From Endozoicomonas euniceicola (GTDB lineage Bacteria > Pseudomonadota > Gammaproteobacteria > Pseudomonadales > Endozoicomonadaceae), in contig NZ_CP103300.1 of NCBI RefSeq assembly GCF_025562755.1, forward strand, positions 4,279,001 to 4,343,000: a stretch of 64,000 nt of DNA, in the 5' to 3' direction. Both the position numbers and the translations under genes were made by a program. Position 1 is the stretch's first letter, and every line of letters begins with the position of its first letter. The notes beneath the pieces were generated by a model. It saw only the letters and a list, made by a program, of their open reading frames with translations. It did not search any database and was not told the origin of the DNA. Positions 35,870-45,010 of this stretch are shown one piece after another.

Positions 35870-37615
35870 TTACATTTGCTCGACAGTCTCAATGCCCAGC
35901 AGATCCAGACCCTGCTTAATGGTTCTGGCGGTCAGGGAACACAGTTGCAGGCGGGAGTTCTTCAGTTCTTCAGAAACCCCTTCCTTGTTCACCGGGCAGG
36001 CTTCGTAGAAGCTCATGAAGGCTCCGGACAACTCGTACAGGTAACCGCAGACAATGTGTGGCATGCCTTCACGGGCTGCCTGCTCAACAGTTTCACTGAA
36101 GCGTGCCAGCTTCAGGGACAGTTCACGCTCGGTCGCTTCGCCAATGATGATGTCGCCCCGCAGGTCAGATTCGCTGACACCGGCCTTACGGAAGATGCTC
36201 TGCACACGGGTATAGGCGTACAGCATGTAAGGCGCGGTGTTGCCCTCGAAGGCCAGCATGTTGTCCCAGTCGAACACATAATCACTGGTACGGTTCTTGG
36301 ACAGGTCAGCGTATTTTACGGAACCCATGGCAACGGCTTTAATCACGTTGACTTTCTGTTCTTCACTCAGATCGCTGTCTTTGCTGGCGATCAGGCGGGC
36401 AGCACGCTCTTCGGCTTCGTTCAGCAGGTCAACCAGTTTAATAGTGGTGCCGGCACGGGTTTTGAACGGCTTGCCGTCTTTGCCCAGCATCATGCCGAAC
36501 GCGTGGTGCTCCAGTTGTACGTCTTCTGTCGTAAAATCGGCCTTGCGGGCAATGGTGTAAACCTGTTCGAAGTGCTGCCCCTGGCGGGCATCCACATAAT
36601 AAAGAACCCGGTCAGCGTTCAGGGTGTGAATACGGTGACGGATAGCCGCGAGATCGGTGGTGGAGTAAAGGAAGCCACCGCCGGATTTCTCGACGATCAC
36701 GCCCATGGGGTCGCCGTCCTTGTTTTTGAACTCGTCAAGGAATACGACTCTGGCTCCCTGGTCTTTGCTCAGCAGACCTTTGCTGTCCAGCTCTTTAATG
36801 ATCACTGGCAGACTGTCGTTGTAGGCGCTTTCGCCCATGACATCACCCGGAGTCAGGGACACGTTCAGGCGCTCGTAGACTTCCTGATTGTGGGACAGGG
36901 TAACGTCGACCAGTCGTTTCCACAGTTTCTTGAAATGTTCTTCACCCGCCTGCAGGCGAACCACGTAGTCACGGGCTTTCGCGGCAAAGGCTTCGTCATC
37001 GTCAAAGCGCTTTTTGGCGGCTTTATAGAAGGTTTCCAGGTCAGACAGTTCCATATTCATGGCTTCTTCCTGGTTGCTCTGTTCGAGTTCTTCCAGGTGG
37101 GCAATCAGCATACCAAACTGGGTGCCCCAGTCGCCCAGGTGGTTCTGGCGGATCACCTTGTGACCCAGGAACTCCAGGGTGCGCGCCGTAGAGTCACCGA
37201 TGATGGTCGAACGCAGGTGGCCGACGTGCATCTCTTTGGCAACGTTGGGGGCCGAGTAGTCCACAATAACGGTCTGTGGTTTTTCTACCTTTTCGACACC
37301 AATGCGCTCATCAGACACGGCAGTGTGTAAACCCTTAGCCAGAAACTCTGGTGCCAGGTAAATATTGATAAAGCCCGGGCCGGCAATTTCAGCTTTTTCT
37401 GCGATACCGTCCAGATCCAGATGATCAACAACAGTCTGGGCCAGGTCACGGGGCTTCTGACCCATTTTCCTGGCAGCTGCCATTACCGCATTGCACTGGT
37501 AGTCGCCAAAGTTTGCGCGGGCGCTGGGACGTACCATGGCAGGCGTGTCTTCTGGAGCGCCAGCGGCGTTCAGCGCCTTGATGACTCTGTCTTCAAGCAG
37601 CTTGAGAATATTCAT
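35870..37615 (-). CDS. argS: Arginyl-tRNA synthetase
   Basis: 581 aa. The N-terminal Arg-tRNA synthetase domain is followed by the HIGH-type motif HVGHLRSTIIGD after DYSAPNVAKEM. The anticodon-binding DALR domain ends with the typical RLQLCSLTARTIKQGLDLLG and GIETVEQM. It charges tRNA-Arg. Downstream on the other strand follow a SPOR gene, hslV and hslU, the conserved gammaproteobacterial neighbourhood. Confidence 0.96.
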   Translation of the reverse strand: MNILKLLEDRVIKALNAAGAPEDTPAMVRPSARANFGDYQCNAVMAAARKMGQKPRDLAQTVVDHLDLDGIAEKAEIAGPGFINIYLAPEFLAKGLHTAVSDERIGVEKVEKPQTVIVDYSAPNVAKEMHVGHLRSTIIGDSTARTLEFLGHKVIRQNHLGDWGTQFGMLIAHLEELEQSNQEEAMNMELSDLETFYKAAKKRFDDDEAFAAKARDYVVRLQAGEEHFKKLWKRLVDVTLSHNQEVYERLNVSLTPGDVMGESAYNDSLPVIIKELDSKGLLSKDQGARVVFLDEFKNKDGDPMGVIVEKSGGGFLYSTTDLAAIRHRIHTLNADRVLYYVDARQGQHFEQVYTIARKADFTTEDVQLEHHAFGMMLGKDGKPFKTRAGTTIKLVDLLNEAEERAARLIASKDSDLSEEQKVNVIKAVAMGSVKYADLSKNRTSDYVFDWDNMLAFEGNTAPYMLYAYTRVQSIFRKAGVSESDLRGDIIIGEATERELSLKLARFSETVEQAAREGMPHIVCGYLYELSGAFMSFYEACPVNKEGVSEELKNSRLQLCSLTARTIKQGLDLLGIETVEQM

Positions 37616-37909
37616 GGATGAGTCCTTGATGTGAAACTCGTGTCAATTTTACTTCGATAACCTTCCCGGCCATCGACAGTCGTTATGTGGGAGTTGCTCT
37701 CAGTTGGTTCCCTGAAAAGGTTCGCCCGGAAGAAGAAAGCAGGGCGGGATTACAGGGGTGAATGAGGGCGATCTTGGCTGTGAATGCTAGCGAAAATAGT
37801 GCGTTTAAACAACATGCATTGACCTGTGAGGCTTGACCTGATGCTGGTTCCAGCGGTGATAATAGGGGCTGAGTGACTCCGTAAGAATGAAGATTGGAAT
37901 GTCAACCGA

Positions 37910-38506
37910 ATGAGTGCCCAGAGAGCAACCAGCCGACGGGGAGCCAGTAAAGGCAGCCCCCGTAAATCCAGTAGCGGAAAACCCAAAGTGCCGGGATGGT
38001 TATTCCTGGTAACCGGTTTTGCACTGGGCTTTTTTGCCGCGTCACTGATCAAGCTGACGCCGTCTGCCATAGAAGTGCCTGTGCCGCAGCGTCCGGATGA
38101 CAACGCTTCAGCAAAAAGCAGCGAGCCGAATCCGGTGTTTGACTTTTATACGCTGTTGCCGGAAACCGAGGTGGTTCTGCCAGAACCGGAAGCCACTCCG
38201 GTTACCCGGCCAGCAACAAAGCCAGCGGTTCAGAGTAAGCCCGCCAAAACGCCCCGAAAGCCAGCAAAGCATAACCGTTACCTGTTGCAGGCGGGTTCGT
38301 TTCGCAGTGAAAAAGATGCCGAACGTTTACGGGCTACGCTGATTCTGGCAGGGCTGACGCCCCGTATTTCGAAAGTCAGTGTCGCCGGAGGGGAAACCTG
38401 GCACCGGGTGCAGATAGGACCGTTTGACGACCAGGGTAGCCTGGACAATGCCCGGAGAATTTTGGCAGAACAGAAGATCGACAGCCTGCTGCTGAAATTA
38501 AAATAA
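37910..38506 (+). CDS. SPOR-domain membrane protein (FtsN-like)
   Basis: 198 aa. A basic cytoplasmic head (residues 1-30), one membrane helix (WLFLVTGFALGFFAASLIKL), a Pro/Ala/Lys-rich periplasmic linker (60-120) and a C-terminal SPOR domain (YLLQAGSFRSEKDAERLRAT and WHRVQIGPFDDQGSLDNARR). SPOR domains bind denuded peptidoglycan at the septum. Position between argS and hslV is where an FtsN-like gene is usual, so a cell-division role is likely. Confidence 0.85.
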   Translation: MSAQRATSRRGASKGSPRKSSSGKPKVPGWLFLVTGFALGFFAASLIKLTPSAIEVPVPQRPDDNASAKSSEPNPVFDFYTLLPETEVVLPEPEATPVTRPATKPAVQSKPAKTPRKPAKHNRYLLQAGSFRSEKDAERLRATLILAGLTPRISKVSVAGGETWHRVQIGPFDDQGSLDNARRILAEQKIDSLLLKLK

Positions 38507-38585
38507 TTAGCCTTTGCCCTTGATTATGTTTGGATACGCCCAATATAGACTCCTGAATTACATCATTGAATGAAAGGAGTCCACC

Positions 38586-39146
38586 TTGGAACAGTATCGT
38601 GGCACAACTATTCTGTCTGTCCGTCGAGCTGACAGTGTGGTGGTAGGCGGTGATGGCCAGGTCTCCCTGGGCGATGCCGTTATTAAGGGCAATGCCCACA
38701 AAGTACGTCGTCTGTACAAAGGTAAGGTAATTGCCGGTTTTGCTGGTGGTACTGCGGATGCCTTTACCCTGTTTGAACGTTTTGAGGCACACCTGGAAAA
38801 GCACCAGGGGCGTCTGGAAAAATCTGCGGTAGAGCTGGCCAAGGAGTGGCGCACCGACCGCACCCTGAATCGTCTGGAAGCCATGCTGATCGTGGCTGAC
38901 GCGAAAGCGTCCCTGATTATCACCGGTAATGGTGATGTGATGGTGACCGAAGATGGCATTCTGGCTATTGGTTCCGGTGGTTTCTTTGCCCAGTCGGCAG
39001 CCAAGGCACTGTACCAGAATACCGATATGGGAGCCCGGGAGGTGGTTGAAAAGAGTCTGGAAATTGCGGCGGACGTGTGTGTTTACACCAACCATAACCG
39101 TGTGATTGAGGAAATTTCCACTGAAGAAGCCTCTGCTGAACAATAA
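38586..39146 (+). CDS. hslV: HslV, proteolytic subunit of the HslUV (ClpQY) protease
   Basis: 186 aa with a TTG start after GGAG, chosen because no other start gives the family N-terminus. The sequence MEQYRGTTILSVRR places the catalytic Thr at position 7, so a six-residue propeptide must be removed; in E. coli only Met is removed. The rest matches HslV (GGDGQVSLGDAVIKGNAHKV; FAGGTADAFTLFERFE; IGSGGFFAQSAAKALYQN). It forms the double-hexamer threonine protease with HslU, encoded 80 nt downstream. Confidence 0.95.
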   Translation: MEQYRGTTILSVRRADSVVVGGDGQVSLGDAVIKGNAHKVRRLYKGKVIAGFAGGTADAFTLFERFEAHLEKHQGRLEKSAVELAKEWRTDRTLNRLEAMLIVADAKASLIITGNGDVMVTEDGILAIGSGGFFAQSAAKALYQNTDMGAREVVEKSLEIAADVCVYTNHNRVIEEISTEEASAEQ

Positions 39147-39226
39147 ATAACACCATTCCGGACGGAAAGTGCTGCCGAATGAATACCGGCACTTCCGGAA
39201 CGAACCGATTTTAAAGAGTTTTAATC

Positions 39227-40564
39227 ATGTCTAATATGACACCTCGTGAAATTGTTCACGAACTGGACAAGCATATTATTGGTCAGAACGATGCCAAGCG
39301 TGCGGTGGCTATTGCCCTGCGTAACCGCTGGCGTCGTATGCAGCTGGATGAAGCGCTGCGTAGTGAAATCTCCCCTAAAAACATTCTGATGATCGGCCCG
39401 ACCGGTGTCGGTAAGACAGAAATCGCCCGTCGCCTGGCAAAGCTGGCGAATGCGCCGTTCATCAAGGTTGAAGCCACCAAGTTCACCGAAGTGGGCTATG
39501 TAGGCCGTGACGTAGAATCCATTGTCCGTGACCTGATGGACGCCGCTGTTAAAATGCTGCGTGAGCAGGAAATGGAGAAAGTGAAAAGCCGTGCCGTGGA
39601 TGCCGCTGAAGAGCGCATTCTGGATGCCCTGCTGCCACCGGCCCGTGACTTTAACGAAGAGTCTCAGCCTAAGGAGTCCGGTACTCGTCAGGTATTCCGT
39701 AAGAAGCTGCGTGAAGGCGATCTGGATGACAAGGAAATCGAGATCGACGTCAACGAAGCGGCTATGGGCGTTGAAATCATGGCACCGCCGGGCATGGAAG
39801 AAATGACTAACCAGCTGCAAGGCATGTTCTCCAACCTGAATCAGGGTAAGACAAAGACCCGCAAGCTGAAGGTGAAAGACGCCCTGAAGCTGGTTCAGGA
39901 TGAAGAAGCCGCCAAGCTGGTGAACGAAGATGAGCTGAAAGCCCGTGCCATTGAAGCGGTAGAGCAGAACGGCATTGTCTTTATCGATGAGATCGACAAA
40001 GTGGCCAAGCGTTCCGGTGGCGCTTCTGCGGATGTCTCCCGTGAAGGGGTTCAGCGCGACCTGCTGCCTCTGATTGAAGGCTGTACCGTTTCCACCAAGT
40101 ACGGCATGATCAAGACTGATCATATTCTGTTCGTTGCTTCCGGTGCTTTCCATCTGGCTAAGCCTTCTGACCTGATTCCGGAGTTGCAGGGTCGTCTGCC
40201 AATCCGTGTCGAACTGAAAGCCCTGAGCACTCAGGACTTTAACCGCATTCTGACCGAGCCGGACGCTTCTCTGACCGAGCAGTATCAGGCACTGATGAAG
40301 ACTGAAAACCTGAATATCGAGTTCGACCAGTCCTGCATCAACCGTATTGCTGAAGTGGCCTGGGCGGTCAACGAAAGCACTGAGAACATCGGGGCTCGTC
40401 GTCTGCACACTGTTATGGAACGCCTGCTGGAAGAAATCTCCTACAGTGCTGCGGACCTGGCCGCGGAACACGCTGAAAAGCCGCTGGTGATTGATCAGGC
40501 TTATGTCAATGATCACCTGGGTGAGCTGGTTCAGGATGAGGATTTGAGTCGTTATATTCTGTGA
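39227..40564 (+). CDS. hslU: HslU, ATPase subunit of the HslUV protease
   Basis: 445 aa. Walker A is GPTGVGKTEIARRLAKLA, the pore motif is VGYVGRD, Walker B is FIDEIDKVAKR, and the C-terminus QDEDLSRYIL is the tail that docks into HslV. An intermediate domain lies between about 110 and 240. It unfolds substrates and feeds them to HslV. A hairpin follows the stop. Confidence 0.97.
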   Translation: MSNMTPREIVHELDKHIIGQNDAKRAVAIALRNRWRRMQLDEALRSEISPKNILMIGPTGVGKTEIARRLAKLANAPFIKVEATKFTEVGYVGRDVESIVRDLMDAAVKMLREQEMEKVKSRAVDAAEERILDALLPPARDFNEESQPKESGTRQVFRKKLREGDLDDKEIEIDVNEAAMGVEIMAPPGMEEMTNQLQGMFSNLNQGKTKTRKLKVKDALKLVQDEEAAKLVNEDELKARAIEAVEQNGIVFIDEIDKVAKRSGGASADVSREGVQRDLLPLIEGCTVSTKYGMIKTDHILFVASGAFHLAKPSDLIPELQGRLPIRVELKALSTQDFNRILTEPDASLTEQYQALMKTENLNIEFDQSCINRIAEVAWAVNESTENIGARRLHTVMERLLEEISYSAADLAAEHAEKPLVIDQAYVNDHLGELVQDEDLSRYIL

Positions 40565-40571
40565 TGATGGT

Positions 40572-40624
40572 TTAACGGGTTGCGCTGACTTCTGCTTTTT
40601 AGTTGAAGTTAGCGTTAACCCGTA
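40572..40624 (+). terminator. Imperfect stem-loop after hslU
   Basis: TTAACGGGTTGCGCTGACTTC pairs imperfectly with GAAGTTAGCGTTAACCCGTAA, leaving TGCTTTTTAGTT as loop. It marks the left edge of the accessory block that separates hslU from DUF971. Confidence 0.55.
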
Positions 40625-40674
40625 ATAAATAACAGGTAATATTAAAGACCCTGCGCTTTGACTCTGGAATAGAT

Positions 40675-41145
40675 ATGGAAATAAGAAAAGCCAGTCAAAA
40701 TGACATTGATTCCTTGCTAAATCTGAATTGTCAAATTGGTGAATTTCATTACCAAAATGCCCCAACTGTTTTTGCGAAACCATCTTCTGAAGAAAGGGAG
40801 TTTCTTCTTAAAGCAATCAGTGATCCAGACAGGCTTTTCCTGGTTGCAACACTCCAGAATAAGGTTTGCGGTTTCATTACTGCAACGATAACTAAAAATG
40901 AAGCTGTACCATTTTTGCGCAAAGAACCCATTTGCCGTATTGGTACAATCGTCATTGATGAACAACACAGATCAACTGGGTTGGGTAAAGCTCTAATGAA
41001 TAAGTGTTATGACTGGGCAGTTTCTTCTGGGGCGTCACAGATCAGGCTTGAGGTCATGGAATTCAACTCAAATGCTCAGGACTTTTATGCTGGACTTGGT
41101 TTTAAAACACAGTCAAGGATCATGTGCCAGGCGATCAGTAGCTGA
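40675..41145 (+). CDS. GNAT family N-acetyltransferase
   Basis: 156 aa. The acetyl-CoA loop is EQHRSTGLGKALMNKCYDWA (Q/RxxGxG/A-like), preceded by CRIGTIVIDE and followed by IRLEVMEFNSNAQDFYAGLG with the typical F(Y) near the C-terminus. Substrate unknown. It is the first gene of the accessory block between hslU and DUF971 and lies just upstream of a HigBA toxin-antitoxin pair, on the same strand. Confidence 0.85.
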   Translation: MEIRKASQNDIDSLLNLNCQIGEFHYQNAPTVFAKPSSEEREFLLKAISDPDRLFLVATLQNKVCGFITATITKNEAVPFLRKEPICRIGTIVIDEQHRSTGLGKALMNKCYDWAVSSGASQIRLEVMEFNSNAQDFYAGLGFKTQSRIMCQAISS

Positions 41146-41246
41146 CAAGTTCGGACGCTACGCTCACCCTACTTTAATCGAATTCACAATTTGTAAACCT
41201 TTCTGGAGTGCGCTAAAGTTCACAATAAGTGAATGCAGAGGCTCTT

Positions 41247-41561
41247 ATGCACGTTATCTCAAGAAAGCCGTTTAACGAAGCTGTAAAGAAGTACCCAAAT
41301 GATGCAGCTGCTATTGATGCTGCATATAAGTCGTTGAGGAATGGTGACTTTCACAGCCCAGGCGATCTGAAGTCACTCTTCCCAAGCTTGGATAACTTCA
41401 AGTACAAAGATAAATGGTGGGTGATTGATATTGGTGGCAATAACCTTCGACTTATTGCTTTCATTGAGTTCAGAGATAGTCGTATGTATGTGAAGCATAT
41501 AGTCACTCATGCTGAGTACGATAAACTATGCAAGAAGTACGCAAAGGAGGCAGGCTCATGA
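41247..41561 (+). CDS. higB: HigB-type mRNA interferase toxin
   Basis: 104 aa from the ATG at 41247, preceded by GAGG; an upstream in-frame ATG at 41229 adds six non-conserved residues. The HigB family pattern is clear: MHVISRKPFNEAVKKYPND, FPSLDNFKYKDKWWVIDIGG and YVKHIVTHAEYDKLC. It is a RelE-fold ribosome-dependent endoribonuclease. The stop overlaps the antitoxin start (ATGA), the usual toxin-first order of higBA. Confidence 0.9.
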   Translation: MHVISRKPFNEAVKKYPNDAAAIDAAYKSLRNGDFHSPGDLKSLFPSLDNFKYKDKWWVIDIGGNNLRLIAFIEFRDSRMYVKHIVTHAEYDKLCKKYAKEAGS

Positions 41562-41983
41562 GGTTCTCAAATCTAAAGCAAAAAGCGGTAGACTTCTTCT
41601 CTGAAGCTCGTTTTGTCGGGCGTATTCATAATGAGGCTGAATACGAACAGGCGCTGGAGTTAATGGATGATCTCATTGAGGATTACGACAAATATCTCCC
41701 ACTCATTGAGGTGCTTTCAGCTTCAATCGAAAAATGGGAAGATGAGTCTGAGCAGTTCTCTGAATTCAACAAAAGAATTGAAACGCTTGATGATGGTGTG
41801 GCGATCCTTAGAACAATAATGGATCAATATCAGCTAAAGGCTGATGATTTGAAAAATGAATTAGGAAGTAAAAGCCTTGTATCTATGATTCTTAATGGCT
41901 CTCGAAACCTCACGAGAGATCATATTCAAGCTCTTTCTCAGCGTTTTAAAATCTCGCCATCTGTGTTCTTCAACGGTGCATAA
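41558..41983 (+). CDS. higA: HigA-like antitoxin with C-terminal HTH
   Basis: 141 aa from the ATG at 41558, overlapping the higB stop by 4 nt. An N-terminal helical part (residues 1-80) is rich in acidic residues, with LMDDLIEDYDKYLPLIEVL. The C-terminal Xre-like HTH is SKSLVSMILNGSRNLTRDHI plus QALSQRFKISPSVFF. It would neutralise HigB and repress the operon. A large N-terminal domain before the HTH is typical of the HigA/YgjM subgroup partnered with HigB of this type. Confidence 0.88.
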   Translation: MRFSNLKQKAVDFFSEARFVGRIHNEAEYEQALELMDDLIEDYDKYLPLIEVLSASIEKWEDESEQFSEFNKRIETLDDGVAILRTIMDQYQLKADDLKNELGSKSLVSMILNGSRNLTRDHIQALSQRFKISPSVFFNGA

Positions 41984-42323
41984 CAACGAATGCTTTCAGT
42001 TCGTTTCGCTCACCCGCTGACCTTTGGTGGTAGCTGACAGCCGATAGTTCGCCCCGGGTATTACGGTATAGTGCCTGCGTACACGGGCTATAATAGGAAT
42101 CGGTGGTACGGTGTGCCGGGTTATCGAAACTAGCGGAAAACTCCGTACTTTTAGAGGGTGTCGCAAAACCCTCTTCAGGGCGGGGAGGATGTCAAGTCGG
42201 CCAATATCCGTACGAGTTACACAAAATTGTTATAGAAAGGTGTCCATTTTTAGTGCCTCTGAGCAGTTCGGGAGGTAGCCCTCCAATTCAAAATCAAAAA
42301 CTGCTTACGGTAGAGTCTTCTAC
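41984..42323 (+). other. Intergenic region with a possible relic of an IS200/IS605 right end
   Basis: 340 nt without a credible gene. The segment 42095-42205 reads in frame as a short C-terminus-like string (SGKLRTFRGCRKTLFRAGRM) and ends in a GGGCGGGGAGGATGTCAA tail after an ACCCTC stem. This resembles the hairpin GGGTGGGGAGCAGTCAC at the end of the IS200/IS605 element at 62984. I take it as a possible decayed transposon end; it is not proven. Confidence 0.3.
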
Positions 42324-44060
42324 ATGAAATTATTATCTGTATCTACTGGTAAAGTACGTTCTCTTGACATCGACGGACAAAGGGTAAAGACGGCTTTTTT
42401 AAAGGAAGCTGTGTCAGGTCCAGTCAGGGTAGAGCTTAATGGTATAGAAGGAAACGAGGTCGCTGTGCATACGGATGCCATATATGCGATAGCACAGGAA
42501 CACTACGGCTACTGGGCGGAGAAGCTTGGGGCCGATAGCAAATCCTGGCCTGTCGGATATCTTGGTGAAAACCTCACTGTGTCAGGGCTGGACGAAGCAG
42601 CCCTGCAAGTCGGCGACAAGGTGTCGATAGGTAAGAGCGTAGTACTTACAGTTACCGGTCCGCGTATACCTTGCTTTAAGTTGTGCTGGCGTATGGCTCA
42701 ACCTCTGTCGTTTATTCGTGAGTTTGCACTCTCTGGTCGTTCAGGTGTTTATTTTGATGTTGATTGCCCCGGTATTATCCTGGCGGGTGATGACGTACGC
42801 GTTGTCCAAAAAGCAAAAAACAGTGTTGGCATCAACAGGATTTCGAAAATCGCTTTTAGTGCAGTTCAGGCAGACGAACATGAGCTGCGTCATATCCTCA
42901 GCATGAGCTGTCTCAGTGAAACATCGGCTTTGTCTCTGCGCAATATTCTCTACCAGTTTCTCGACGGTAAGCGAATCAAAGAGGATAGATGGAAAGGGTG
43001 GCGAAAGCTTACAGTAGAGAGCGTCAGGGAAGAAACGAAGCACATTAAATCGTTCTTTCTCAAAGCGTCGGAAGAACACCCACTGGCTCCTTATCGCGCA
43101 GGTCAGTTTCTGACGGTAAGACTGCCAGTCAATAAAGAAGAACGACCTATTACGCGAGTCTGGAGCCTGTCTGACTATCAGGAAAAGCCGGATCGTTATC
43201 GATTGAGCATTAAGAAAGAACCGTTCGGGGTTGGTTCAGGGTATATGCATGAGTGCATAAAGCCAGGTTCAGAACTTGAAATACAGGCACCCCAAGGGCG
43301 GTTTGTTCTGGATAGAGGCGGTTTTAAGCCAGTACTTTTCATTGCCGCCGGTATAGGCATCACACCGCTTTTTTCTATGCTCAAAGCGCATTTGGCCAGA
43401 GGTGAGAAAGCGCCACCAGTGTATTTTATCCATTGTTGCAAGAGTCGCGCTGAGCAGCCATTACGACAGGAATTGGATGCTCTTTCTCAAGCGTACTCGT
43501 TTTCTACACTGTATATTTTTGATCAGCCAGACAGCGAAGATGTTCAGGGTATTGATTACGATATTAAGGGTTTTCTCAACGCAGAAGCAATAAAGACGCT
43601 AATACAGGGCTGTCATATTTTACATGGAGGCAAGCGTATTGATATGCCCCTTGTAGAATTTGATATTTACATGTGCGGCCCACCTGTTTTTCAGGAAAAA
43701 ATCAGAGAAGGGCTGATTGCCGAGGGTGCCAACGAGGATCGATTGTTTCAAGAGTCGTTTACCCCGAAAGCGCTAGAAAACAATGAGGCATCTCTCGAAA
43801 AAGCAACGGTCGTTTTTTCACGCTCCAATATTACGTCGGAGTGGCTTTCTGAAGATGGCCTTTCTTTGTTGGAGCTCGCTGAGTCGGCAGGGCTGTCTCC
43901 TGATTATGGGTGTCGGGTCGGTATATGTCAGAGTTGTATGGCAAACCTTGTTGAAGGGAAGGTCCGCTATGATGTTGCGCTAATGCATGAATTGGAAGCG
44001 GGAAAAGTCTTATTATGTAGTGCTAAACCTGCGGAGGATCGTGTTGTCATTGATTTGTAA
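42324..44060 (+). CDS. MOSC domain, ferredoxin reductase and 2Fe-2S ferredoxin fusion protein
   Basis: 578 aa. Residues 1-170 are a YiiM-like MOSC domain (VAVHTDAIYAIAQEHYGYWA; GYLGENLTVSGLDE; GPRIPCFKLCWRM, with Cys in the expected place). Residues about 225-465 are an FNR-type FAD/NAD(P) module (RVWSLSDYQE; FIAAGIGITPLFSML; YMCGPPVFQEKI). The C-terminus is a plant-type 2Fe-2S domain with Cys530, Cys535, Cys538 and Cys565. YiiM-type enzymes reduce N-hydroxylated compounds through a Mo cofactor; here the electron supply is fused on. No cofactor or substrate gene is nearby. Confidence 0.85.
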   Translation: MKLLSVSTGKVRSLDIDGQRVKTAFLKEAVSGPVRVELNGIEGNEVAVHTDAIYAIAQEHYGYWAEKLGADSKSWPVGYLGENLTVSGLDEAALQVGDKVSIGKSVVLTVTGPRIPCFKLCWRMAQPLSFIREFALSGRSGVYFDVDCPGIILAGDDVRVVQKAKNSVGINRISKIAFSAVQADEHELRHILSMSCLSETSALSLRNILYQFLDGKRIKEDRWKGWRKLTVESVREETKHIKSFFLKASEEHPLAPYRAGQFLTVRLPVNKEERPITRVWSLSDYQEKPDRYRLSIKKEPFGVGSGYMHECIKPGSELEIQAPQGRFVLDRGGFKPVLFIAAGIGITPLFSMLKAHLARGEKAPPVYFIHCCKSRAEQPLRQELDALSQAYSFSTLYIFDQPDSEDVQGIDYDIKGFLNAEAIKTLIQGCHILHGGKRIDMPLVEFDIYMCGPPVFQEKIREGLIAEGANEDRLFQESFTPKALENNEASLEKATVVFSRSNITSEWLSEDGLSLLELAESAGLSPDYGCRVGICQSCMANLVEGKVRYDVALMHELEAGKVLLCSAKPAEDRVVIDL

Positions 44061-44083
44061 TGGTGTATCGGGAGAAAAGTGCT

Positions 44084-45010
44084 ATGCAGCCTGGAATAGG
44101 TGTAGGCGGAACGAATACTGACGCAGTCCTGATCTTCGCGGATGCAGTTTATGCTTCTATTAAAACACCAACCCCGCCGATATTGGCAGCGGAATTGTTA
44201 CCGCTATTCGTGAAGTCCTTGGCGTTGCTGATGCCACTTATGATCAGATTGATACTGTAGTTATTGGAACCACGCAATTTGCCAATGCCTTTGTTGAGCG
44301 TAGGCATTTGAATCCGGTAGGTATTCTTCGCCTGTGTCTACCATCTGCTGAAGACATTGCTCCCATGCTGAATTGGCCCGATGATTTGAGAGGGGCTGTT
44401 GGTGGCAATGTATACCTGCTGCCTGGCGGATATGAATTTGATGGGAGAGCAATATCACCGTTTGATGAAATGGCCGTTGCGGAGGCTGTAAAGACGATCA
44501 AATCCAGAGGTATTACATCCTTTGCTGTATCCTCCGTATGCTCTCCTGTTAATGCGGCTATGGAAAAATGCGCGGACTTTGCCAGAGGGGCTGCATTTCT
44601 TGGTGCCGGCGGGGGAGGTGATCCTTATCTTGAGTACCTGACGCTGAGTCAGCAAATGCAGGCCAACGGACCATTGAGAATCGTACAGCCTTCCGAATTA
44701 AATGATGATGACTTTATCGTACCGGTGGGTCTAATGGGAGCGCCAACAGTAGTGACTGAATAGTTACCCAGTCTCAGCTCAGAGCACTGGAAAAGTCACT
44801 GCGTGTTCTTGAGGAAGTCATTGTTAAAACTGAGGATAATAAACGCGGAGAAAATTTAAGCAGAAGTGTGGTTACGCAAATGGGTGGGCAGGCTCAAATA
44901 AGTTTTTGTCCCATGTCAGGCGTTGATGTGAAACGTACCTGCGTTAAAAATACATTGAGTTTGGCCTTGGATATTGGTCTTAGTTCTTCAGGAGTAACTA
45001 CAGCATCTTT
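44084..45010 (+). pseudogene. Decayed hydantoinase/oxoprolinase (HyuA) and DUF917 genes fused by deletion
   Basis: The start IGVGGTNTDAVLI followed by a TPTPP segment is the HyuA N-terminus. A frameshift near 44180 moves to another frame (VVIGTTQFANAFVERRHLNP; AVAEAVKTIKSRGITSFAVS). At about 44575 the HyuA sequence passes directly into a DUF917 N-terminus (ARGAAFLGAGGGGDPY ... DDDFIVPVGLMGAPTVVTE), then a stop at 44761. Further DUF917-like pieces (MSGVDVKR, KNTLSLALDIG) continue to about 45000. HyuA and DUF917 genes are normally adjacent and intact, so several deletions have occurred. Confidence 0.75.

Noticed and set aside
35753..37330. Long plus-strand open frame opposite argS
   Set aside because: Shadow of argS; its start lies in the terminator region and the composition is antisense-like.
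39221..40783. Long minus-strand open frame opposite hslU
   Set aside because: Shadow of the intact hslU gene, no domain, no ribosome site.
32386..42110. GGAATCGGTGGTAC shared at 32386 and 42097
   Set aside because: Only 14 bases match and flanks differ; could be chance or a very short relic, too weak to call a repeat family.
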